Positions 14,973 to 23,813 of a stretch of DNA of 64,000 nucleotides are shown piece by piece. The position numbers were made by a program, and so were the translations under genes. The number at the start of each line of letters is the position of its first letter. Positions within the stretch are counted from its first letter, which is position 1. The notes under the pieces are model-generated. The model was not told where the DNA came from and ran no database searches. It saw nothing but the letters and a program-made list of their open reading frames with translations. Source of the DNA: Devriesea agamarum (GTDB lineage: Bacteria; Actinomycetota; Actinomycetes; Actinomycetales; Dermabacteraceae); assembly GCF_900070355.1 (NCBI RefSeq), contig NZ_LN849456.1:2588238-2652237 (forward strand), read 5' to 3'.

Positions 14973-17594
14973 TTAGGCGGGGTCGGTAATCATATGGTGG
15001 TCCATGCCGGTGCGACGTTTATGCGCCGCCGCCCAGCATTTGTTGAACAGCACCTTGCAGCAGTCCACGACCACAACTTCCACAGCGACGAACAGGAACA
15101 CCCATCCGGCTGTTGACCATCCAATACCTTGCGGGAGGATAATCCCGTAGACGGCGAGCAAGGTCGCGATGGTTTGCGTGATCAGCACTGAAGCCATCAG
15201 CACCCAAGCCGGGCGAAGCTTAAATGCAAATCCTCGCTGGCGGGCCAGGAAGATCGTGAGCTGACCGGCAACCGACAGTTTCAGGTACACCATGGTCTGT
15301 AAAGCCGCCGAGTCGAGCCCAAGCACGAGCTTGCCGAAGAGGAAACAACCGAAGCTGAAGATCACACCGGTCACACCTAGGATGGCGGCTTCGGACACCA
15401 CGAATTTCATATCCCAGCGATTTGGCCGGCGTCCGGGTCGGACTCGGTCGAAGGCGACAGTGATGATGGAGAAGTCATTCAATATCGCGAGCAGCACGAT
15501 CATGAGAGCGGTGATTGGGTAGGTATTGAATGTCAGCACGCACAAGGTGATGAAGATGAGTACGCGGATCGTTTCGGAGATCCGGTAGATCGTATAGTTC
15601 TCCATCCGTGCGAACACTTCGCGGGCGATTTCCACAGCGTGGGTCACGACGGACAAGCCCGGTGCTGTCAGCACCAGGTCGGCAGCTGATTTAGCGGCGT
15701 CGGTCGCTCCTGAGACGGCAATGCCTGCATTGGCCTGCTTTAAGGCAGGCGCATCGTTTACGCCATCACCGGTCATGCCGACGATGGCGTCGCCGTCATT
15801 TTGCAGTGCTTGGACGATCATGAACTTATGCTCGGGGAAGACTTCACCAACCCCATCGGCGCCCTTGATGAGTTCAGCGACCTCCTGCTCAGGAATGCCT
15901 TCCAGTGCACCGGCAGGCACGATGTTGTCACCGAGTCCAACCATGCGAGCGGTCTCTTTGGCAATAGCGACCTGGTCGCCGGTAATCATCTTGACATCAA
16001 TCCCCAGGGATTTCGCCGTCGCAATGGTGTCGGCGGTATCGTCTCGCGGCGGATCGAACATGGCGAGTACACCGTCAAGATGCCAACCCCTGCTGTCCGA
16101 GGTGGCGATGGCCAGCGCTCGGTAGCCGTGGGAGGCGAGTTCTTTCACTTCGGTGTTGAGGAAGTCGATTTCATTCTGGTCCGCGAGCAGGGCGGCCACT
16201 GCTTGCGGTGCCCCTTTGGTGCACTCATACCGGATCCCAGACTCGGTGTAGACCGCGTTGGTCCGCTTACTGACCGGATCAAAGGGGGTGAAGGAGTTCA
16301 CGACACCGTTGGTCAAGGGAGAAGCCACAGGCCGAGCGGCAATGCGGGCGACTTTCCCCTGTGACTGTGCCTCAGCTTCGTCTGCAGCATCGGCATCTGC
16401 CTCGTGCACAGCATCTGGGTTAGACAGCAGCAGGTATTCGCGACGAATCAGATTGTCGATCGGGTCGTGTCCGGGAACCGGATCAGAGGCCACCACGGCC
16501 TGGCGCAAAACCCGTTCCTTCGTGGCATCTTTCCACGTCAACACGTCCCGCAGGCTGAGTTTGTTCTGCGTGAGGGTTCCGGTTTTATCGCTACATAGAA
16601 CGGTCATGCCAGACATCTCTTCGATGGCTGACATCGTGGACACGATGGCCTTGTGTTTGGTCAGCTGCCGAGCTCCAAGCACCATCGTGATCTGAAGAAC
16701 TGTCGGTAGTGCTGCGGGAATCGCAGCGACGAGTAGCACCAGCGCAAACGATACGAATCCGAGGAAGTGTTCTTGCCTGATCAGAGAGGCAAGGCCGAGC
16801 ACGCAGACCAAGACAATGGCGAGAATGACCAGCGACTTGCCGACTCCCATCACACCTTTTTGGAAGTGGGAGACGTTCTTAGCTTCGGCGACGAGCTTCG
16901 CCGTTGCACCAAAGAAGGTGTGTGCCCCGGTGTTGATCACCACGCCGGTCATGGTGCCCTTTTGCACAGCGGATCCGGAAAATGCGAGGCCTCCGGGCTG
17001 CCGATCGACAGGAAGTGATTCCCCGGTCAAAGCAGCTTGGTCTAGCGAGCAGTAATCGCCCCCGATGAGCTTTAGATCAGCGGGTACTACATCGCCGAGC
17101 GTGATCTGCACGATGTCGCCGGGTACGAGGTCTCGGGCGTCTATTTCCGTGAAGGTGCCATCGCGGCGCACCATGGCGGTTTGCGATAGCTCTTTTTTCA
17201 GCTCAGCAACGGCGTCGTCAGCTTTACGTCGCTCAACAAACTCGATGGTCGCGTTGAAGACCAACAGGACGCTGATGATGATCAAATCTGACCAGTGTTG
17301 GACGATCGCCGAGAGTATCGCGGCGACTTCAATCAGCCAGGGAATTGGTCCCCAATATCCGCGTAAGTAATCGAGGAATGGAGTCTTTTTCGTGTCGTCG
17401 AGGGCGTTCGGGCCAAATTTCTCGAGCCGGGATGCGGCATCCTGAGAACTCAGGCCATCGGTGCTGGCTTCAAGCTGCGCCAGCACATCTGTTATCGAAA
17501 TGTTTTCGTAATCACTCGTCGTTTTTCTCGCCTCGGGATCAAGGCCGGCGGCGCCGGTCATACCCGAGGCAGTGACGGGAGTTGTTGTCGTCAT
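14973..17594 (-). CDS. P-type IIIA plasma-membrane proton-efflux ATPase (PMA1-like)
   Basis: Integral membrane pump of 873 residues. Landmarks in order: actuator loop TGES (ALTGESLPV), the M4 proline motif (AAIPAALPTVLQ), phosphorylation motif DKTGTLTQN, KGAPQ of the nucleotide domain, MITGDQ, and hinge MTGDGVNDAPALK. The late segment LAILNDFSIITVAFDRV, with an Asn-Asp in M6, and the N-terminal PIPWLIEVAAILS are characteristic of type IIIA proton pumps of fungi, plants and some bacteria rather than calcium or copper pumps. A 30-residue Ala/Asp/Glu-rich insert lies between the phosphorylation site and KGAPQ. ATG 17594 has GAGGTG nine bases upstream; a longer frame starts at 17657. It would expel protons and charge the membrane, for example during acid stress. 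Confidence 0.9.
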   Translation of the reverse strand: MTTTTPVTASGMTGAAGLDPEARKTTSDYENISITDVLAQLEASTDGLSSQDAASRLEKFGPNALDDTKKTPFLDYLRGYWGPIPWLIEVAAILSAIVQHWSDLIIISVLLVFNATIEFVERRKADDAVAELKKELSQTAMVRRDGTFTEIDARDLVPGDIVQITLGDVVPADLKLIGGDYCSLDQAALTGESLPVDRQPGGLAFSGSAVQKGTMTGVVINTGAHTFFGATAKLVAEAKNVSHFQKGVMGVGKSLVILAIVLVCVLGLASLIRQEHFLGFVSFALVLLVAAIPAALPTVLQITMVLGARQLTKHKAIVSTMSAIEEMSGMTVLCSDKTGTLTQNKLSLRDVLTWKDATKERVLRQAVVASDPVPGHDPIDNLIRREYLLLSNPDAVHEADADAADEAEAQSQGKVARIAARPVASPLTNGVVNSFTPFDPVSKRTNAVYTESGIRYECTKGAPQAVAALLADQNEIDFLNTEVKELASHGYRALAIATSDSRGWHLDGVLAMFDPPRDDTADTIATAKSLGIDVKMITGDQVAIAKETARMVGLGDNIVPAGALEGIPEQEVAELIKGADGVGEVFPEHKFMIVQALQNDGDAIVGMTGDGVNDAPALKQANAGIAVSGATDAAKSAADLVLTAPGLSVVTHAVEIAREVFARMENYTIYRISETIRVLIFITLCVLTFNTYPITALMIVLLAILNDFSIITVAFDRVRPGRRPNRWDMKFVVSEAAILGVTGVIFSFGCFLFGKLVLGLDSAALQTMVYLKLSVAGQLTIFLARQRGFAFKLRPAWVLMASVLITQTIATLLAVYGIILPQGIGWSTAGWVFLFVAVEVVVVDCCKVLFNKCWAAAHKRRTGMDHHMITDPA

Positions 17595-18749
17595 CAGTGT
17601 GGTCACCTCGATGGTGAAGATTTTCGGATGCCCGTGCGGTGGCAACGGGCGGGGCAAGTCGTGGGCGACGGCGCGGCGTCACCGAACTGCAGAGTCAAGG
17701 GCTTGAAGCGCGACCGCGTGTCAACGTGTCTGGCACGGTGCTGGTCCTTGAGCTGGATATCGAGGGGACATGTGATGCCCCGGTGGCAGGTATGCCCGGG
17801 CCAGGGCGTGTGGTCCTCGCAGCCATAGTGTGTGTCCTCAATACGTGGAGATCAGGTGCGATGTGGCAGATCCGGTGATACCGGTGCGCCGCACCCGTGT
17901 ATGTCTGAGGTCGACGTTAGGAACCGATTCGGAGCGTTCATTGCGAGGGTTCTGGACACTTGCTGAGGCATCTTAGGGGTGGATCGGTTCGCGCACGGGA
18001 TAATGCACCCGTTGGCCCGGGACCCTGAAACTGGGTTGTTGACCTGCGAAGACTAGGAAACTCCCGGCACCGTGTCAGACCAGACAGTTTGATCCGGGCG
18101 TCTGTGTTCGCGTGCTGAAGATCACCGTGATGTCCGGCCGACGATGGTGGGTTAGAGACCGAGGTTCGCATCGCTTTTTGCCCTTGAGGAAGATATTGGA
18201 TGCTCGCCTAGCTGGCTCGTCGGGCGGGTGGATAGCTGGCCGGGTGCGTGGTTGGTTCGTTGACGCGCTGACGTTTCGCAGGGCGGACAGATCGCTTATC
18301 AGACGCGTAGGTAGGTGGCCGGGGTGGGGCGGGCGCAGTTGGTTGGACGGAGGTGCAAATACGTACTGGTCGCTTAGATCGCGCTGATTGGCTGGGATGG
18401 GGCAGATATTTCGCCAAATGTATGGATCGCTTGGCAGATACGCAGATGGGCGTCCGAGCGGTCGGTGTTGGCCTAGATGCATTAATGGTTAGCCACAGGT
18501 GCAGGACAGTCGTTTGGCAATTACATATGTGGCAACTCGTAGGCGTTCAGGGAATTAGCGCGCGCCCGGGACATCACCGACAGGTGGGTCGGGGCATAAA
18601 AGTACGTCCGTGACGTGCGATCGTGCGGCGCTTTGATCATGCAGTGCAGCTATAAGGACCTAGGCCCGAGAAGGTGTGCGCTTTCGCGGTTGCCAGCTGA
18701 TGAATATCGTCCAGATCAATGCAATTGACGCTAGAGATGTAGGCAGCCA
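17595..18749. other. Gene-poor region, 1.15 kb
   Basis: I see no credible gene. Several open frames on both strands are short, overlapping, rich in Arg/Trp/Gly or Pro and lack ribosome binding sites. The right part of 17595-17940 probably carries the promoter of the leftward proton ATPase. No tRNA or obvious RNA gene. Confidence 0.45.
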
Positions 18750-18974
18750 TCAGATGGACACATAGAAGTCATGCACATCGAGGTCTACAGGAAAGAACAG
18801 GCAGGTCAGCAGGCCTGTTACTCCAAGAATTGTCGCGCTTGCCGTCCAGGTCAATGGCGACTTTCCCTCGCGCCCCCGACCCAACTTCACCTGAGCGATT
18901 GAGATGATCAGCGCAGTAAAGGACCCGAGTGTAAGGACGAGTGGAATCAGCTGTACAAAGTCTTTAATGAGCAT
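18750..18974 (-). CDS. Small two-helix membrane protein, unknown
   Basis: 74 residues with two hydrophobic segments (about residues 8-30, LIPLVLTLGSFTALIISIAQ, and 48-65, ATILGVTGLLTCLFF) joined by a basic loop (KLGRGREGKS). GAAGGAG is nine bases before the ATG at 18974, which is good evidence for translation; a TTG three codons upstream is less likely. No family recognised and no operon partner. It could be a small membrane regulator or holin-like protein, but nothing in the sequence decides this. Confidence 0.55.
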   Translation of the reverse strand: MLIKDFVQLIPLVLTLGSFTALIISIAQVKLGRGREGKSPLTWTASATILGVTGLLTCLFFPVDLDVHDFYVSI

Positions 18975-19475
18975 GCTAGGCAACTCCTTCGCTGCAATAT
19001 TCCCAATAAATTTGCACCTATCCCAAGTGTAAATTTGAGTAAGTTATGTTGGCCTAGATTTTAGCACAAGCTCTTAGCGGTGGATAGTGCCTTGGACTGT
19101 CTAATCTGTGGAGAGATTGTGAACCTTAGGTTTGGGATGAGTGAGGGAGCGAAGCGAGTTGTGTTTTCGTTTATGTTCTGGTTTCTCGCTGTCGTTTCTA
19201 GAGTTGGTTCTCTAGTGAGCCTTGCAAGAACCTGATTGGCAGAGAACTGGCGACGACAATAAAATGCTGCGCCCCGATCGAAAACGAAGGTAGGGGCGAC
19301 CCGGGATGCTGGTTCGGGTTGGTAGTTCGAGGATGGGTAGGTGCAGCCAACGCCTGTGCGTTCGCCCTGATCATGAGCTCGTCATTGCGGAAGGCGGAAT
19401 GAGAGTGCGCAGCGCCGTCGGGGGGCTTTGAGAACCTTAATGTGGTTGGTGCCTGCGCATAGTTAAACTAGGGGA
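18975..19475. other. Intergenic, 500 bases
   Basis: No gene recognised. The part at 19000-19060 is AT-rich and probably holds the promoter of the small leftward membrane protein. A short stem CTAGAG-TTGGTT-CTCTAG lies near 19198-19216. Confidence 0.35.
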
Positions 19476-19907
19476 ATGGTGAAGATGCCTCAAGAGTATG
19501 CCCTGTCCAGCGGTGAATCGTGCGAGCAAGACGAACTCGTAGCCCTGTATACCTCGGTCGGGTGGACCTCCTATACGAGTGACCCGGCGCTTCTGGAGTG
19601 CGCTATAGCCGGATCCACCTATGTTGTGACTGCGCGCAAAGACGGTGAGTTGGTGGGACTGGCTCGTGTCATCAGCGATGGGGCCAGCATCGCTTACCTG
19701 CAGGATGTTTTGGTGCATCCAGAACATCGGCGGCGTGGCCTGGCGAGTGCGTTGGTGGCACAGGCATTTCTCCCCTTTGAATCCGTGCGGCAAAAAGTGC
19801 TTCTCACAGATGCTGAGCCCGGTCAGCGTGCGTTTTACGAAAGTCTCGGCTTGACTGAAATTCGAGATCTTCCCGGTGATGGGTTGCGGGCGTTCGTGCG
19901 GATGTGA
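19476..19907 (+). CDS. GNAT-family N-acetyltransferase
   Basis: 143-residue cytoplasmic acetyltransferase. The acetyl-CoA loop is visible in VLVHPEHRRRGLASALVAQAF (motif A, R/Q-x-x-G-x-A), preceded by strand beta4 with YLQDV and followed by the C-terminal FYESLGLTEI motif common in the family. The N-terminal GWTSYTSDPALL pattern resembles the small YhfO/PhnO-like acetyltransferases. No operon; the start at 19476 lacks a strong ribosome binding site. Substrate unknown. Confidence 0.85.
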   Translation: MVKMPQEYALSSGESCEQDELVALYTSVGWTSYTSDPALLECAIAGSTYVVTARKDGELVGLARVISDGASIAYLQDVLVHPEHRRRGLASALVAQAFLPFESVRQKVLLTDAEPGQRAFYESLGLTEIRDLPGDGLRAFVRM

Positions 19908-20247
19908 CTCGCAGGTCGAGGGTGGTGTTGTGACTAGCAGCGTGGGTTGGTTCGTACGAGGATGTGCCCGCCGGCGTCGGGTGACCGGCTCTTTGTGGCA
20001 GCGGCGACTTGTGGATATCGTTCGACGCCTGAAGTGGACGGATAGGTGTGCATGCTCATGAGCCGTGTGGGTTAGCCGAGCTCGCGGCTGAGGCATATCG
20101 CGGTGGTTTCGATTAGGGGATTGAGTCGTCTATATCGATCCCAATCTTGACGAATGAAGGTATGATCGCGCCGCTTGCGACATGTAGCCGAAATTTTTAT
20201 ATTTTGCAGCAAACCTCAACATTGTTATGCGGGAAAGGTCTGGAGTC
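19908..20247. other. Intergenic, 340 bases
   Basis: No gene seen. Base composition drops toward AT after about 20120, announcing the AT-rich gene that follows. Confidence 0.35.
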
Positions 20248-21555
20248 ATGGCGAAGAAAGATAAAAGTGGAGACGAAGGTTTTAGTAACGCAACACCTGA
20301 CCCTGACGAACGGTGGGGTAAAGTTTTGCGCGGAATGGCTTGGTCGATGTTCATTCCGGCTATAATTGTGTCGATGATTGCGGCTCTCAGTATGCTGCAA
20401 AATGGGACGGTAGTTTTTGTTTTTCCATACATTTCCGGCCAGGAAATGCTGACGATCTTTGGATTGCTGTTTGCTGCCGCGCTTACCGTTTTTGCGGTAG
20501 CCTTTGGTGTCGGGCCTAAGCAAAAGGTGCAAAGCCCAGCGAGAGCTGATTTTCTGGGATCTCTCGGAACGTTAATTTCGGTGGCTGCCTGGGGTGCCGG
20601 TTTGGTTAGCATCATTCAGTCCTTATCTTTCGATGGGCGCCAGCTTCTTGATTTGCCAATACGTGTCAATTTTTACCGACTATTTGGCTCCCTATTTTTC
20701 TCTGTAATTACTTCATTGACGGCTTCTTGTGTCGTGGTCTTTTCTAGATTGCCACGAAAAACGTGGAATGAATACCGGGTCAAAACGGCCAATGAAATTC
20801 GCGCCATGTTGCGGGGTCTCCCGTCTGAGAAATTGTCGACGAGGGAGCTAATCCTTCAAGGATTCGCGATGTTCGGGCTACCTGTGCTGGTGACTTTTAT
20901 CGTGGCTAAGGTTTGGTTTTCGCATGCAGGGGCGAGTCTATTTGCGTTCGTTTCATTTGTGTTGTGTTGTATGATATTTGTTTTTGTGGTCGTTATGACT
21001 AAATGGCATCGCATGAACCGAAAAGGTTTATACCGGACTGCGAGAGCTTGTGTGATTTTTATATCAGCTTTGATGGTGGTGCAAGTTAGTTTGTCTTTTC
21101 TTGTCGCAATGTTGCATCGAAATCTCGTTGCCAACACTGATGATCTTTTGCGGGCTGCTTTTCATTCCTTTGCTGTTGGCGTAGGTGTGGTTGCTTTTCC
21201 GTTTTTCATTGCCTGGATGCTTTCTCACCCGTACAAAAATAGTCAGAAGCCAGGTTTAATTCTTTATAAAGTTATCTGCATACAGCGGAAACGGCTCAAA
21301 TTCCTAGAATGTAGCTCGAAAGAAAATGTTGGGATTCTTGAAAGAACCCGAAACTTTGTGCGGCAGAAGGCTCTGAGTGGAAAACGCTTAGGTAAGTTGT
21401 TCGGTCATTTTCAAGAGCGCGCGGATGATGCAAAAAGAGTTCGATATTTAATGGTTGGGACTGCCGGCTGTATCGCAATTATCGCAATTTCTCAAGCGTA
21501 TGTGTTCATATATGTAGGGGAATTTATCCTCAAGGCGATAGGGATTGTTCACTAG
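20248..21555 (+). CDS. Polytopic membrane protein of unknown function, AT-rich
   Basis: 435 residues with about eight or nine hydrophobic segments (for example near residues 25-50, 60-85, 100-125, 140-165, 205-225, 230-255, 265-290, 300-325 and 405-430). A basic cytoplasmic stretch of about 80 residues (KVICIQRKRLKFLE ... RADDAKRVRY) lies between the last two. No catalytic motif or known family is recognised. The coding DNA is visibly more AT-rich than all neighbouring genes and uses TTT, ATT, AAA and GTT codons freely, so it was probably acquired by transfer. ATG 20248 follows GGGAAAGG at 9-10 bases; an earlier ATG at 20227 lacks a ribosome binding site. No partners in the same operon. Confidence 0.7.
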   Translation: MAKKDKSGDEGFSNATPDPDERWGKVLRGMAWSMFIPAIIVSMIAALSMLQNGTVVFVFPYISGQEMLTIFGLLFAAALTVFAVAFGVGPKQKVQSPARADFLGSLGTLISVAAWGAGLVSIIQSLSFDGRQLLDLPIRVNFYRLFGSLFFSVITSLTASCVVVFSRLPRKTWNEYRVKTANEIRAMLRGLPSEKLSTRELILQGFAMFGLPVLVTFIVAKVWFSHAGASLFAFVSFVLCCMIFVFVVVMTKWHRMNRKGLYRTARACVIFISALMVVQVSLSFLVAMLHRNLVANTDDLLRAAFHSFAVGVGVVAFPFFIAWMLSHPYKNSQKPGLILYKVICIQRKRLKFLECSSKENVGILERTRNFVRQKALSGKRLGKLFGHFQERADDAKRVRYLMVGTAGCIAIIAISQAYVFIYVGEFILKAIGIVH

Positions 21556-21970
21556 GGGGAGTTGGCGAATCTAGTTACCCTTACACCTTTTCAAATCTGT
21601 CCTACCCCGCCCCTTTCCTACCGTTCGTCTTGCCGCCCGCGCACCCTCCGAATCCGACTCAATTCCCGAAAACCCGGTGACACCACCTAGTCGCCGAAGT
21701 GTGCCGTGTAGACGACATGTAGAGCATCGTCGGCTCGGTCCCATTGGAGGCCCGAACGCGCCGATATCTTAAAGAACATGAACGACGCGGCAGGCTCGTC
21801 CAATATCTAATCCTTGCCCGGCCTGTGTCACCTAAGGCCCCCTCTATGTAACTCGCCGAATCTCAAACAGGATCCTAGGTAGGGTGCCCCAAGAAGCCCG
21901 CACCCCAGCCCGACAAAATTTGTCTGACATCTCTCTATCATTTGTCGGTGATGCATGACACACTAGGTGT
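21556..21970. other. Intergenic, 415 bases, with two small palindromes
   Basis: No gene recognised. GACAAA-A-TTTGTC at 21912-21924 and ACACAC-TAG-GTGTGT at 21958-21972 are perfect dyads; the second overlaps the first possible start codon of the next gene, which suggests an operator or a later start. Confidence 0.4.
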
Positions 21971-22630
21971 GTGACCTATGAGACGATCTTTCGCAGCCGC
22001 CATCGGATGCCCCGTACCCAGGGGAGCGCGTCGCACCATATCCGCGCGATTTCCGAGGTGACGCAAAGTGCTCGTCGTCATGGAGGTGAAGCCTGGCTGT
22101 GGGGAGGCTGGGCCATGGACTTCGTCGTCGGACGAGTCACCCGTGAGCATTCGGGCGTCGATTTCTTCGTTGACCATCGGTACTTAGACGCGGTGGTGGC
22201 GGATCTCGTATTTAACGGGTGGATTGTGCGCAACCCTGCACGCGCTCATATCCAAGCCCATCTGTCTCGGCGGCGGGTCGATTTATACCTCACTCCTATT
22301 GCTCACCGGGATCTACATCGACCCCACGTACCTGTGGGGCCATGGGCAGGGACTCCGTGGCCGGATACTGCGTTAACGGATGCGCACGATGTGACACTCG
22401 GGGGAGTCGGCGCCAAGTGCATCAGCGTGGACGCACAGATCGAATGCAAAGAACGTATTCCGGGATGGACGGGCCGGGCTGTGCGCGATAAAGATCTGGC
22501 AGATCTGGTTGTGCTACGCGGTCTCAGCCGAGACATGAATCGTGTGGAATACTCCGCGTCGCAAGGTGACGTGACGACGTGCCAGACCAGTGCTGCGGGT
22601 GCGGTCGTAGCGGCGGGTGAATACGCGTAA
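21971..22630 (+). CDS. Aminoglycoside adenylyltransferase-like nucleotidyltransferase, active site altered
   Basis: 219 residues related to the ANT(2'')/LinB-type nucleotidyltransferases: LWGGWAMDFVVGRVTREH (about residues 42-59) is the family signature, and RRVDLYL supplies the later conserved region, with KECKER-like IECKERIPG and the KDLADLVVL segment downstream. Where active enzymes read HDDIDL, this protein reads HSGVDFF: one of the two metal-binding aspartates of the Asp-x-Asp pair is replaced by Gly. It may be catalytically dead or have changed function. The GTG at 21971 has no good ribosome binding site; ATG 22007 is an alternative. No resistance should be assumed from this gene. Confidence 0.65.
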   Translation: MTYETIFRSRHRMPRTQGSASHHIRAISEVTQSARRHGGEAWLWGGWAMDFVVGRVTREHSGVDFFVDHRYLDAVVADLVFNGWIVRNPARAHIQAHLSRRRVDLYLTPIAHRDLHRPHVPVGPWAGTPWPDTALTDAHDVTLGGVGAKCISVDAQIECKERIPGWTGRAVRDKDLADLVVLRGLSRDMNRVEYSASQGDVTTCQTSAAGAVVAAGEYA

Positions 22631-22922
22631 CACTGTTGTGCACCGTGGATGACAACCTATATGCGAGGTATAGCTACGGCCCTTAACGCGCTAAACGCCA
22701 TGCTTCGGTCACAGCTGATTCTCTGACGCAATATAAGGTCACATATCTTCCTCGCTAATTGTGACCGGCTCCCTCGTATGGCCTTGGGCATAGGCGTTAG
22801 TCTTCGACCATGCATTCAGCCGATTCTTTTTGCCGGAGGGTCATCACCCCTTCCTTTCCGCCAAGATCCAGCTACTATGCACCAGTTTGCCTCAACGGTC
22901 GGTGCAGCGGACGGGGGATCCG

Positions 22923-23813
22923 GTGAATTTAACTCCGAACGGCGCGGATGCTCACAACGACGCGCAAAAGCCCGCCATCGAATCGACTGATCAACCTTTC
23001 GCTACGCCGATCAACCAACCCAGCACGATGCCAGTGGCTCAGTCCGCCGTACCGTCAATCGATCACTCCGTCACTGCTTTGACCGACCGCCCCACCGTGC
23101 GTCAGCGGGTAGCTGCGTGGGGAGTGCACGCGTTCACCATGTCGGGAGTGGTCTGGGCGCTGCTCGCATTCCATGCGCTGTATCGCGACGACGTGCGGGG
23201 CATGTGGGGTTGGCTCGCTATCGCATTAATCGTGGATGCCCTCGACGGAACGCTGGCCCGCAAAGCCCGGGTCCGTGAGGTGGTGCCGTGGTTTGACGGG
23301 GTTGTGCTCGACCTGGTCGTCGACTACCTCACCTGGACCTTCATCCCGGCGGCATTTATTGCCTACCACCTCAACGTAGGCCCCGAGCCGTGGCCGATCA
23401 TCGTGGCGGCAGTCATCTGCGTGTCTTCCATGTTCTGCTACTGCAACAAGGGCATGAAATCTAACGACAACTACTTCGTGGGTTTCCCGGCTGCCTGGAA
23501 CGTGGTCGCTGTGTGCCTATGGATCCTCGATCTCCCAACCTGGGCGAATCTTCTGGTCGTCGCTATCTTCTCGGTGCTCACGGTGGTTCCGTGGACCTAT
23601 TTACATCCATTCCGAGTACGGAAACTCATGATCCCGAATATTGTCGCCGTGGCAGTATGGATCGCCACCACCGCAATTATTGTGGCCACTGATAAGGGCA
23701 ACGACACGATGGTGACGGTGCTGTGGTGGGTGACGGGCTTGTGGTTCCTTCTGGTTAGTGCGTTGAGGACCCTGCACGGCGAGGAACCGGCGAAGACTTC
23801 GCCTGCCGCCTGA
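22923..23813 (+). CDS. pcs: Phosphatidylcholine synthase (CDP-alcohol phosphatidyltransferase)
   Basis: Membrane enzyme, about 296 residues from the GTG at 22923 (GGGGGA five bases upstream; a TTG at 22830 and an ATG at 23029 are alternatives). It condenses CDP-diacylglycerol with choline to phosphatidylcholine. The CDP-alcohol motif is complete: DALDGTLAR, then G and two spaced Asp in FDGVVLDLVVDY. Sequences special to Pcs follow: FIPAAF, SSMFCYCNKGMKSNDNYFVGFPAAWN and YLHPFRVRKL. About seven or eight hydrophobic segments. The first 45 residues are a low-complexity polar extension. The 3' end overlaps the convergent neighbour by 59 bases. Phosphatidylcholine is uncommon in Actinomycetota and needs external choline, which suggests a host-linked habitat. 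Confidence 0.88.
   Translation: MNLTPNGADAHNDAQKPAIESTDQPFATPINQPSTMPVAQSAVPSIDHSVTALTDRPTVRQRVAAWGVHAFTMSGVVWALLAFHALYRDDVRGMWGWLAIALIVDALDGTLARKARVREVVPWFDGVVLDLVVDYLTWTFIPAAFIAYHLNVGPEPWPIIVAAVICVSSMFCYCNKGMKSNDNYFVGFPAAWNVVAVCLWILDLPTWANLLVVAIFSVLTVVPWTYLHPFRVRKLMIPNIVAVAVWIATTAIIVATDKGNDTMVTVLWWVTGLWFLLVSALRTLHGEEPAKTSPAA

Noticed and set aside
17990..18060. DosR/DevR box near GGGACCCTGAAACTGGG
   Set aside because: Not palindromic as required for a DevR site and far from any gene start.
18075..18482. Minus-strand frame of 135 codons in the gene-poor region
   Set aside because: Proline/Arg/Ser-rich, overlapping frames on the other strand, no ribosome binding site or similarity.
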